A stretch of 64,000 bases of DNA from JAEUHO01 sp046350655 (lineage in GTDB: Bacteria > Planctomycetota > PLA2 > JAEUHO01), in assembly GCA_046350655.1 (NCBI GenBank), contig JAXMAB010000004.1, forward strand, positions 310,001-374,000, written 5' to 3'. Positions 41,401 to 48,455 of the stretch are shown here, piece by piece (the first letter of the stretch is position 1; the number at the start of each line of letters is the position of its first letter). The notes below the pieces were generated by a model. The model ran no database searches, was not told where the DNA came from, and worked only from the letters and a program-made list of their open reading frames with translations. Position numbers and translations under genes: made by a program.

Positions 41401-41809
41401 TCGTGCGCAGCAGCGTGGAGTTGCCCTCGAGCGCGAACTCCCAGCGGCCGTCGCCGAGGTTCTTCACCGCGCCGCGCTGCGTCATGGTGAGCCGGACCGC
41501 GTGCTTCGCGTCGTCGTACGCCGCGGTCGCGCCCACGGACTCGTAGTTGGCCCGGCCCGGCGTCAGGTCCTGCAGGAACCGGCGCGGGTCGGGGATCTTG
41601 GCCTTGATCGCGTCGTAGGCCGCCTGCGGGAACACGAGGTCGAGCTCGAACGCGAGGTCGCCGACCGCGTCGGCCTCGACCGCGCCGGCCAGCTCGACGA
41701 CGAACCCCTCCTCGCCGTCGGCGGCCGCCGGCCGGGCGACGAGCGCGGTGACCCCGCCCACGAGGAGCAGCAGGACGAGCGCGAACAGGGACGGGCGGAG
41801 GCGGCGCAT
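38480..41809 (-). CDS. Exported transglutaminase-like protein with four tandem C-terminal repeats
   Basis: The protein has 1109 residues from the ATG at 41809, chosen for GGAG about 6 nt upstream and the signal peptide (about 1-30, ARPAAADG). An N-terminal beta-rich domain (about 35-320, DUF3857-like position) precedes a transglutaminase core with Cys435 (RSGTCIDLA), His461 (IPGHCF) and Glu477 (YAVEVTG) in the place of the triad Asp. After a Pro-rich linker (about 545-565) come four repeats of 118-149 residues, starting near Trp570, Trp705, Trp843 and Trp992. Each opens xWGGxxG and ends with a GxGGFTFTLL-like strand. It is probably a periplasmic or surface protease or cross-linking enzyme; the repeats may bind substrate. 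The repeat family is not one I recognise. Confidence 0.85.
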   Translation of the reverse strand: MRRLRPSLFALVLLLLVGGVTALVARPAAADGEEGFVVELAGAVEADAVGDLAFELDLVFPQAAYDAIKAKIPDPRRFLQDLTPGRANYESVGATAAYDDAKHAVRLTMTQRGAVKNLGDGRWEFALEGNSTLLRTTPEGDARPAAWFRESGTWDNGIKYRAEYAYRLPAGAREARWDKLRKALSWRLPTTPAAAPPRVTLDLRCRDRLMSTIYKVYGLGSDATELFWVAKAVFRNEGGPARNLRVRYRLAGYGDWSPWSKHPEIAAGQTIVDVHYPVLDPSIARLRSNTPANLLVEYSYEDAAGRKYEDDAARKVVILGVNEYVFGNLTAGESFGTWEEEYNNAPLLAAWVTRNDPVVKQFASMANRMAGGVGANTDQASAVRVLRACYELLQRNDFSYQHPPALLDKSVSFDAKTVQNVKLPRETIRDRSGTCIDLAILYAAMINALGLEPHLALIPGHCFPVVRMPDKKLYAVEVTGVQGGLRTGSADFDRVYAYGLEELQKAVADGRIYLLDLHELWTKGIANPEIEDLPPDVLQRWGINEEGRGGPTPGPGPTPTADVAGVVGSWGGPMGGFKMDEELVLDTLHVGVDSSPAWQAGVRLAMTFTRGGVSKQIVVSGIYEGAQVGGGAVRFPRTKLKRTDVATGQESEIDFYALTLRPGEGGRLAGAFEGDGGFTFTLLPKTDETAPPAPAADLDALAGAWGGDMGGHDIGSGVLLDEMYVDASKGADGRFTAVVKMKLRLTQQNGLKVEVDATYPDGRIDGDGIRFAKQPWHRSVPSTGKKDDLDGNPLVLKLKPDGGLQGLFEGPDGMPFGLLRRGGEAPPAPAEARTGVEALAGTWGGTLGEARINDTLAIPEARVTLAAKQFGVWTATVDLRFTVTTPNGPVDVRLQGTYPPGRAEGDALKFATAKLERIVVATGERSMMDGNPLEVRLEPDGRAEVKFVGEGGFTLTLARSAGAPARTGPTVPRELPMPRAADPKAEACVGAWGGRLDQTTSDGYYVETFTTVVTRAGPGVYEAKQTVVIRLTDGGRTDRMTVTGTYRGGVGGQGLVLPSTSRRRTLASTGHTEDILPGTLEVHVEDGKLTGRVGNATDGFTPFSLIPAR

Positions 41810-41895
41810 GGGGGGCTCCGGGGGGCCCCGCGATCCTACCGGCCGGGCGGCGGGGGCCGGTCGTCGGGACGGTCCGTCACGGGGCCCGGATCGGC

Positions 41896-41901
41896 TACCG
41901 T
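41896..41901 (+). promoter_or_regulatory. -10 box, leaderless geometry
   Basis: TACCGT is followed by 6 nt and the ATG at 41908. It diverges from the transglutaminase gene, which has TAGGAT about 27 nt before its own start. Confidence 0.55.
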
Positions 41902-41907
41902 CCGTGG

Positions 41908-42455
41908 ATGGCCGCGTCCCGCCTCCTCCCCGTCGTCGCCGGGCTGACGCTCGCGGCGCTCCTCGTCGTCGGCGGGCCGCGCCCCCGTCCGCGTCCGCCG
42001 CCGAGGGCGACCCCGTCGTCGTCGCGCGCGCCGCGCACGCGAAGCGCCTCGCGGCGCTCGGCGCCGCGGCGCGCGACGGCAAGCTCGGCGCGCTCGCCCT
42101 GCGGCTCTTCGAGGACGCGCACGCCCTCGACCCGGCGCTCCCCGACGCCCGGCTCGCGCTCGGCTGGACGCAGGCCGCCGGCGGCTGGCGCCCGCCGGAC
42201 GCGACGACGCTCCCGGGCGAGGGGTGGGCCGACGACGGCGACGCGGGGCTCGAGCGGCTCGAGAAGAAGGTCGCGGACGCGGACGCCGCGTACGTGCGGG
42301 ACCTGCTCGCCGCGGCCGCGACCGCGCGCGCGCGCAAGGACTTCGCGACGTCGGACCGCCTCGTGTGGGCCGCGATCGCGATCGCCCCCGACGACCCCGC
42401 GCCGCGGCTCGTCCTCGCGCACCCGGAGGCGGACGGCCGCTTCGTGGCCCCCTAG
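41908..42455 (+). pseudogene. 5' fragment of a disrupted CAP-domain gene
   Basis: From ATG 41908 a signal peptide reads MAASRLLPVVAGLTLAALLV. The continuation AAPPSASAAEGDPVVVARAA lies in another frame, needing one extra base at about 41972-41985 near GGG and CCCCC runs. It continues TPR-like (FEDAHALDPALPDARLALGW) to an in-frame TAG at 42453-42455. Beyond that TAG the same frame runs on without a break into the ORF that continues to 44564. So one gene shows one shift and one stop. Either it is decaying or this stretch has sequence errors. Confidence 0.7.
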
Positions 42456-42467
42456 CACGCGGCGCGC

Positions 42468-44564
42468 GTGCGCGACGCCGCGGCCACGCGCGCCGCGTGG
42501 GTGCGCGCGGGCCTCGAGGCCGTCGGCGCCGGCGACGCGACGAAGGCCGACCCGCCGCGCGCCACGGTCGCGGGGTGGCCCACGCCGATCGCGGCCGGCG
42601 CGCGCGTCCCGTCCGGCGACGCCGCGTTCGCGCTCGCCGACGCCGACGGCGCTCCCGAGGTCGCGCGCCGCGCCGCGGCCGCGCGGGGCCTCGTCGCGGG
42701 GTGGCTCGGCGCGCGGCCGTCCGGCCGGCCCGGGACGTTCCTCCTCGTGCCCTCGCGCGACCTCGCCGACGCGCTGCTCGCCGCGGACGCCGACGTGGAC
42801 CGCGCCACGCTCCCGGCCGCGCGCGCGTGGCCCGTGTGGCCGCTCGGCAAGACCGGCTACGACCTGCTCGTGGCCCCCTCGCCCGGCGAGGCCGTCGCCG
42901 CCGCGGTGGACGCGCTCGCGCAACGCGAGGCCGTCGGCCGCGTGCCGGACCGCGAGGCCGTGCGCTGGGTCGCGTTCGGCGCCGGCTTCCTCGCCACCCA
43001 CGCGCTCCTCGGCGCGCCCGCGGGGTACGGCGCGACGCGCCGCGTCGTCGCGGGCGACACCTCGCCCTCGATCCGCCCCGACGAGTCGGGCCTCGCGTTC
43101 GTGCGCCGCCTCGTCGCGCTCGGCGCCGACCGCCCGCTCCGGGCCCTCGCGACCGCCGACGGCCGCGCGCTCTTCCCGCGCGACGTCGCGAAGGCCGGCG
43201 CGCTCCTCGACTTCCTCTTCCTCACCGACGCCGAGCGCGCCCGCGCCTTCCTCGCGGCCCTCTTCGCCGGCACCGCCGACCGCGCGGCCGCGATCGAGGC
43301 CGCCGCGAAGGCCGCGGGCTTCCCGTCGGCCGACGCGCTCGACGAGGCCTGGCGCCGCTTCGTCGCGGACGCCGCCCCGCGCCCTTCCCGCGACGCGGCG
43401 GGCCGCGGCGCGTGGAAGGTCACGAAGCTCCAGCGCGTCCCCGCGCCCACGGGCGACGCGCTCTTCGCCCGCCGCGCGCAGGGCGTGGCGGGCTCGCTGT
43501 GGCTCGCGGGGCGGCCCTACCGCTGCCGCCCCGTCGCGGACGGCCAGGCCGTCGAGGTCGAGGCGCTGCAGGCGGGCGCGCCGCCGCGCGTCGTGCGCGC
43601 GCCGGGCGTCGTCCCGTTCTCGATCCCGCGCGAGGGCGGCGGCGGCTTCGTCGAGGTCCGCGTCGAGCTCCTCCGCGACGGCCCCTCGTGGACCGCGTCC
43701 GCCGCCGACGGCTGGGGCGGCACCGTCGACGGCCACGCGCTCGTCTTCGCCGACCTCGACCTCGACGGCCGCTACGGCGGCTTCCTCCGCGACGGCGTCG
43801 CGACGGACAGCACGTTCACCTTCCCGCTCCGCCGCGAGCTGGTCCTCGACCGCAAGGTCGTCGAGCTGCGCCGCGTGGGGCCCGACGGCCGCGAGGTGGC
43901 GTGGCGCGCGCGCCCGCTCGCCGCGAAGGGCGAGGGGCTCGACGCGCTGCTGCGGTGGAACGCGTGGCGCACCTCCTGCGGCCTGCCGGGCCTCCTCGCC
44001 GACGAGGCGCTCGCGGCGGAGGCGACCACCGACCTGAAGACCGAGCCCCGACCCGACGGGGACGCGAGGCCCGCTCGCCTCCGTGCCGCCGCGCCGTCGC
44101 TCGCCGCGGCGCTGTCCGCATGGATCGCGGACCCCGTGGCCCGCGCGGTGCTGCTCGACCCCGACGCGCGCGCGGCGGGCCTCGCGTCGGCGGACGGCGT
44201 CGTCGCGCTGCGGCTCGCGCGCGAGGAGACGCCGTCGCGGTTCCTCGGGCCCGTCGTGTTCCCGGGGGCCGCGGGTCCCGCGCTCCCGACGGGGCCCGCG
44301 GACCCGACCGCCGCGACCGGGTGTCCGCTCACGTTCACGTTCGGCGCCGGCACCGACCTCGACGCGCTCGCGCTCGCGGTCACGCTCACCGACGCGGCGG
44401 GCGCCGACGTGCCCCTCGCGCGGAGCACGCCGCCGGGCCCGTTCCCGACGGTCGTGTTCACGCCCAAGGCCCGCCTGGCGCCGCGGACCGCGTACGCGTG
44501 GCAGGCGAACTGGGACCGCCGCGGGACCCGCTTCGGTCGCGAGGGCTCGCTGCGCACGGAGTGA
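42468..44564 (+). CDS. 3' portion of the disrupted gene; CAP-like domain protein
   Basis: The open frame gives up to 698 residues, but it is the in-frame continuation of the fragment ending at 42455, so no true start is expected here. Middle part: a region reminiscent of peptidase-type helper domains (FVRRLVALGADRPLRALATA, then FLTDAERARAFLAALFAG), followed by a beta domain. The C-terminal part (about 470-600) resembles a degenerate CAP/SCP domain (LRWNAWRTSCGLPGLLADEA, then LSAWIADPVARAVLLDPDAR), followed by an Ig-like beta-sandwich. The protein was probably exported. Function is unknown. Confidence 0.65.
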   Translation: MRDAAATRAAWVRAGLEAVGAGDATKADPPRATVAGWPTPIAAGARVPSGDAAFALADADGAPEVARRAAAARGLVAGWLGARPSGRPGTFLLVPSRDLADALLAADADVDRATLPAARAWPVWPLGKTGYDLLVAPSPGEAVAAAVDALAQREAVGRVPDREAVRWVAFGAGFLATHALLGAPAGYGATRRVVAGDTSPSIRPDESGLAFVRRLVALGADRPLRALATADGRALFPRDVAKAGALLDFLFLTDAERARAFLAALFAGTADRAAAIEAAAKAAGFPSADALDEAWRRFVADAAPRPSRDAAGRGAWKVTKLQRVPAPTGDALFARRAQGVAGSLWLAGRPYRCRPVADGQAVEVEALQAGAPPRVVRAPGVVPFSIPREGGGGFVEVRVELLRDGPSWTASAADGWGGTVDGHALVFADLDLDGRYGGFLRDGVATDSTFTFPLRRELVLDRKVVELRRVGPDGREVAWRARPLAAKGEGLDALLRWNAWRTSCGLPGLLADEALAAEATTDLKTEPRPDGDARPARLRAAAPSLAAALSAWIADPVARAVLLDPDARAAGLASADGVVALRLAREETPSRFLGPVVFPGAAGPALPTGPADPTAATGCPLTFTFGAGTDLDALALAVTLTDAAGADVPLARSTPPGPFPTVVFTPKARLAPRTAYAWQANWDRRGTRFGREGSLRTE

Positions 44565-44681
44565 GGCCCGCGGGCCACGTCACGGCGCTCGGGGCCCGCC
44601 CGCCCGCGCCCGCGCCCGCGCCGCCGCGGACGCCCGCGCCGCGGCTTGCTCCGATCCCTGCCGGTGCGGGACACTACGCCG

Positions 44682-47543
44682 ATGCACCGCGCCGGTCCCC
44701 GTCCTCCGTCGTCCCGTCCCGCGGGCCTCGCGGTCGTGTTCGTCGCGCTCGTCGCGGGCACCGCCGTCTCGGGGTGTCGCGCCGGGCTCCTCTCGCGCGA
44801 CCGCGACGGCGCGCCGGTGCCGGCGCCGACGGCCGCCGCCGCCGTGGTGCCCGACCTCCGCGGGCGCGACGTCGCGACCGCGGCCCGCGCGCTCGAGGCG
44901 GCGGGCCTGCTCGCCGGCGCCGTCGAGGCGTGGCCGGACGCGCTCGGCTACCCCGCGGGCACGGTCGTCGCGACGGCGCCCATGCGCGGCACCGAGGTGC
45001 GCACCGGCGCGACGGTCGACCTGCGCGTCTACGGCATCACCGACGCCGCGGCGCGGCGCGCGACCGCCGAGTTGCGCGCGGGCCGCGGCCCCGCGCCCGC
45101 GGCCGTCCCGATGCCGCCGACCGCCGGCGTCCCGCCGACCGGCCCGTCGCCGACGGCCTCGCGCGCGCCCGCGGGCGTGCTCGCGACCGCGCGCGTGCCC
45201 GACGTCGTCGGGCGGCCGCTGCCGGAGGCGATCGACGCGCTGCGCGGCGCGGGCTTCGAGGTCGCGTACGAACGCGTGCCCGGCGCGCCGGACGGCGTCG
45301 TCCTCTCGCAGGACGTGGCCGCGGGCGTCGCCGTGCCGCGCGGCGCGCCGGTGCGCCTGCGCGTCGCGCGCGGCGGCGTCGAGGTCGCGACCGCGCCGCC
45401 GGCCACGGTCCCCGACGTCGTCGCGGTCCCCGACGACGGGCCCGGCTTCGCGCCGCGGGGGGCGCCGCTCCCGTCGCCCACGGCACCGCCCGCGCCGCCT
45501 ACGCCCGAGCCCGCGCCGGCGCCGACCCCGCCATCCACCGACGGGCCGCCGAGCGCGGGCCCGTCGAGCGACACGCCCCCGCCGACGGAAGCGCCCGCGC
45601 CGAGCCCCGCCCCGGCCCCGCCGCCCGCGGTCGAACCCGCGCCGCCGCCGCCCGCGCCGGCCGTCGTCGCGGAGCCGACGCCGGTCGTCCCCGAACCCGA
45701 CGACGCGTCCGCGATCCCCTCGCCGCCGCGACCGACCGAGCCGCCTCCTGGGACGGCCCCGCCGGCCCCGTCGCCCGACGACCTCGTGCCCACGCCGGTC
45801 GTGCCGCCGCCCGTCGCGCCCGCTCCCGTCGCGCCGACGCCGAGCCCGACGCCGCCGGAGGCGGGGACGCCGCCCGCCGTGCCTCCCGCGGACGACCCGT
45901 CCGCGGTGCCGATGGGGCCGCCGAAGCCGTTCGTGCTGCCGCCCGACGCCGCGACGGCGCCCGCCGCCGACGGCACGATCGTCGTGCCGCCGTTCCTCGA
46001 CCGCACGGTGGCCCAGGCGCGGCGCATCGCCGCCGACGCGGGCCTCGTGTTGAAGGAGGAGCCCGCGGCGAACGGGCTGCCGGGTCGCGTGATGGACCAG
46101 GTGCCCGCGGCGGGGGAGCGCGTGCGGCCGGGCGCCGAGATCGTCGTGCGCGTGCCGGCGGAACCCGCGCCCGCGACCGCGAGGCCCGCCCCGCTGCCGT
46201 CGACGAACACGCCGCCGTCCGCGACCGCGCCGACGGCGTCCGCGACCCCCGCGGACGCCGCGGCGCCGGCCGCGCCGCCGGTCGCGACGATCATCGTCCC
46301 CTCGGTGCTCGACCGGACGCAGCTCGTCGCGCGGCGGATGCTCGAGGACTCGGGGCTGAAGGTGAAGGAAGAGGGCGCCGACCACGGCATCCCCGGCCGC
46401 GTGATGGACCAGAACCCCTTGCCCGGCGATCGCGTGGCGCCGGGCACCGAGGTCCTGCTGAAGATCCCCGGCTGGCAGCCCCGGATCCCGACCCCCGTCG
46501 AGACCGCGGCCGTGGGTTCGCCGGACGCGGCGTCGCCGACGTCACCCCCGCCCGTCGAGCCGCCGCCCCGTCCGCCGCCGGTGCCCGTCGCTCCGCCCGC
46601 CGTCCCCCCGAGCCCGCCCGCCGCGCCGCCGTTGAGCCCGCCGACGGTGCCCGTGGCTCCGCCCAGCGTGCCCCCGAGCCCGCCCGCCGCCCCTCCGTTC
46701 GCGCCGCCCGTGGCCCCCCCGGTGATCCCGACCCCGCCCCCCGGGATCGCCCCCGCGCCCCCCCCGGCCCCCGCAGCCCCCACGGTTCCCCCCGCGCCGA
46801 CCGTCCCCTCGGTGCCTCCGGCGGTCCCGGCCCCGAGCGCCCTCCCCCCGAGCCACCCCCCCCCCCGGGGGGTGCCGACGGCGCCCCCCGCCACCCCGCC
46901 CGCCCCCCTGACGGTGCCCCCGGTGCCCTCGGCCGTTCCGGGGCCGGCGCCGGACGTCCCCGCGCCGCCGTCGCTGCCGCCCGCTCCCCGCGAGGCCGCG
47001 CCGCCGGTCGCGGTCCCGCCGGCCGAAACCCCTGGATCCACCGAGGGTCCCGGGCCGTCGTCCGCACCGTCGCCGGTCCCGACGCCGCCGGCTCCCGCCC
47101 CGACCTCCCCCGCGCCGCCCGAGGCCGCGCCGACCCCGCCGGCCCCGGCGCCCGCGCCGTCGTCGGCCCCGACGCCGACGCCCGACGACGCCGTGCCCGC
47201 CGTGCCCAAGACCTCGGTGGCCCGCGCGGTCGCGCCGGACGAGTTCCTCGACGTCCCGACGCTCTCGACCCCCGCGGACGGGGCCGTGCTCCCGTCGGCG
47301 AAGTTCGTCCACGCCGACCTCACGTGGGTCGCGGTGCCGAACGCGACGGGCTACCTCCTCGAGGTCGAGGAGACGGTGGACGGCACGTGGATGCCGATCC
47401 TGCGCAAGGTCGTGAAGGAGCCGAAGGCCGTGCTCGAGATCGAGCCGACCGGCGGCGTCGGCACGTACCGCTGGCGCGTCCGCGGCGTCCTCGGGCGTCG
47501 CGGCGGCCGCGCGTCGGCGTGGGCGACCGTCGTCGTGCGCTGA
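44682..47543 (+). CDS. Lipoprotein with four PASTA domains, long proline-rich linkers and an FN3-like end
   Basis: The protein has 953 residues from the ATG at 44682. The signal peptide ends VSGC (Cys32). Four PASTA-like units are visible: about 52-125 (VVPDLRGRDVATAARALEAA), 172-235 (ARVPDVVGRPLPEAIDALRG), 430-490 (VPPFLDRTVAQARRIAADAG) and 535-600 (VPSVLDRTQLVARRMLEDSG). Units 3 and 4 share an almost identical PGRVMDQ stretch. Linkers are extremely rich in Pro, Ala and Thr (about 255-425 and 610-845). The last ~90 residues form an FN3-like beta domain (LTWVAVPNATGYLLEVEE, then YRWRVRG). PASTA domains bind peptidoglycan in Ser/Thr kinases and PBPs; here there is no kinase, suggesting a wall-binding tether. 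Confidence 0.83.
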   Translation: MHRAGPRPPSSRPAGLAVVFVALVAGTAVSGCRAGLLSRDRDGAPVPAPTAAAAVVPDLRGRDVATAARALEAAGLLAGAVEAWPDALGYPAGTVVATAPMRGTEVRTGATVDLRVYGITDAAARRATAELRAGRGPAPAAVPMPPTAGVPPTGPSPTASRAPAGVLATARVPDVVGRPLPEAIDALRGAGFEVAYERVPGAPDGVVLSQDVAAGVAVPRGAPVRLRVARGGVEVATAPPATVPDVVAVPDDGPGFAPRGAPLPSPTAPPAPPTPEPAPAPTPPSTDGPPSAGPSSDTPPPTEAPAPSPAPAPPPAVEPAPPPPAPAVVAEPTPVVPEPDDASAIPSPPRPTEPPPGTAPPAPSPDDLVPTPVVPPPVAPAPVAPTPSPTPPEAGTPPAVPPADDPSAVPMGPPKPFVLPPDAATAPAADGTIVVPPFLDRTVAQARRIAADAGLVLKEEPAANGLPGRVMDQVPAAGERVRPGAEIVVRVPAEPAPATARPAPLPSTNTPPSATAPTASATPADAAAPAAPPVATIIVPSVLDRTQLVARRMLEDSGLKVKEEGADHGIPGRVMDQNPLPGDRVAPGTEVLLKIPGWQPRIPTPVETAAVGSPDAASPTSPPPVEPPPRPPPVPVAPPAVPPSPPAAPPLSPPTVPVAPPSVPPSPPAAPPFAPPVAPPVIPTPPPGIAPAPPPAPAAPTVPPAPTVPSVPPAVPAPSALPPSHPPPRGVPTAPPATPPAPLTVPPVPSAVPGPAPDVPAPPSLPPAPREAAPPVAVPPAETPGSTEGPGPSSAPSPVPTPPAPAPTSPAPPEAAPTPPAPAPAPSSAPTPTPDDAVPAVPKTSVARAVAPDEFLDVPTLSTPADGAVLPSAKFVHADLTWVAVPNATGYLLEVEETVDGTWMPILRKVVKEPKAVLEIEPTGGVGTYRWRVRGVLGRRGGRASAWATVVVR

Positions 47544-47550
47544 CGGCGAC

Positions 47551-47632
47551 CGGGCCTCGCGGTCCCTCGGGTCGCCGGCCCGGCTCCTGAACCGCGGTTC
47601 AGTTCCCTCCGGGCGCGGGCCTCGCGGTCCCG
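47551..47632. repeat. Two same-orientation arms of the palindromic repeat flanking a palindrome
   Basis: CGGGCCTCGCGGTCCC at 47551-47566 and CGGGCCTCGCGGTCCCG at 47616-47632 lie either side of a 16-bp perfect palindrome, between two convergent genes. Confidence 0.65.
47587..47602. terminator. Palindrome CTGAACCGCGGTTCAG, candidate bidirectional terminator
   Basis: A perfect 16-bp palindrome between the stop codons of convergent genes (47543 and 47646). A sibling (CTGAAC-N4-GTTCAG) lies between another convergent pair at 63097-63112. There is no U-tract, so intrinsic termination is not certain. Confidence 0.45.
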
Positions 47633-47645
47633 CGCGGGGGGGACT

Positions 47646-48374
47646 TCAGCCGAGCTCGCGCAGGCGCGCGAGCAGCTCGTCGGCGGCCGAGACCGGGCGG
47701 CGCGTGCCCGGCGCCTCGACGGTGACGGGCACCTCGGGCGGGCGGCTCTCGGCCTCGCGGCGCGGGCGCGCGGCCTTGTGCGGGCCGTTGCGCCACTCGT
47801 CGTAGCGGCGCAGGCCCTCGAGCGCGAGGTCGGTGGGGGAGATGTCGATGGCCGGCAGGTCCGCGAGGTCCGGCGTGCCCTCGACGATCACGAAGTGCCC
47901 GCTGGGCACCAGGAACAGCGAGGCGGCGATGTCCCAGACGCGCGTCTCGATCGCCCAGGCCGCGACCTCGGGCGTGACCTCCGCAGCCGCCGCGGCGAGG
48001 CCCTGCGTCTCCTCGCGGCCGACGATCCGGCGCGCGGTCTCCTCGTCCACGACCTCGCAGCGCGCGAGCACGCGGCCGAGGCGCTCGAACAGCACGTCGC
48101 TGGCGGCGCCGACCGCGCGGCCCTTGCGGAAGTAGATCGCGCGCGTCGTGTCGGCCTCGATCACGACGAGCGCGCCGTCGAGGTGCTGGTTGCGCCCGAA
48201 CGCGAGGAGGTCGCCGGCGTAGCGGCTCGAGAACCGGCCGGTGTGGGCGATCCGGTAGCGGCCGCCCTCGCCGATCCGCGGGATCGCGGTGCCGACCGCG
48301 GCGCGCACGATGGGATCGAGCGCGTCGGGGATGGCCCGACCCAGCAGATAGTCGATGTCCCGCCCGGTGGCCAC
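47646..48374 (-). CDS. DUF4388 (PATAN) domain protein
   Basis: The protein has 242 residues, starting at a GTG with GAGGA upstream. The N-terminal domain reads RYAGDLLAFGRNQHLDGALV, then IYFRKGRAVGAASDVLFERL. This matches the DUF4388/PATAN pattern (GxLxxFxxxDLLQxL...GxLxI...IxFxxGxIxxA). The C-terminal part contains VWDIAASLFLVPSGHFVIVE and a disordered Arg/Pro-rich tail. PATAN proteins occur beside response regulators and gliding/polarity genes; they are thought to be protein-interaction modules. No partner is nearby. Confidence 0.82.
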   Translation of the reverse strand: MATGRDIDYLLGRAIPDALDPIVRAAVGTAIPRIGEGGRYRIAHTGRFSSRYAGDLLAFGRNQHLDGALVVIEADTTRAIYFRKGRAVGAASDVLFERLGRVLARCEVVDEETARRIVGREETQGLAAAAAEVTPEVAAWAIETRVWDIAASLFLVPSGHFVIVEGTPDLADLPAIDISPTDLALEGLRRYDEWRNGPHKAARPRREAESRPPEVPVTVEAPGTRRPVSAADELLARLRELG

Positions 48375-48455
48375 GCTGCGTCCTCGGAGGATCCCGGAAC
48401 CGTATCGGCCCCCCGGGGGGGCCGACTGAAGCCGAGAACCCCGTGCCCCGGGGGC

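Noticed and set aside
44655..44682. Leaderless -10 box (CTACGCC) before the PASTA lipoprotein gene
   Set aside because: TACGCC lacks the final T and leaves only 2 nt before the ATG, too short for the -10 to start spacing seen elsewhere.
46500..47220. Collagen-like or microsatellite repeat in the PASTA gene
   Set aside because: The DNA shows irregular Pro/Ala/Val codons without a fixed unit; it is a low-complexity linker rather than a tandem repeat.
42224..47590. A 1788-codon plus-strand open frame across the CAP-like and PASTA genes
   Set aside because: Composition is almost only Arg, Gly, Ala and Pro, typical of an out-of-frame GC-rich reading, and it conflicts with recognisable domains in the correct frames.
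47587..47602. LexA (SOS) operator reading of GAACCGCGGTTC
   Set aside because: Both copies lie between convergent gene ends, not upstream of any gene, so an operator role is unlikely; kept only as a palindrome/terminator candidate.
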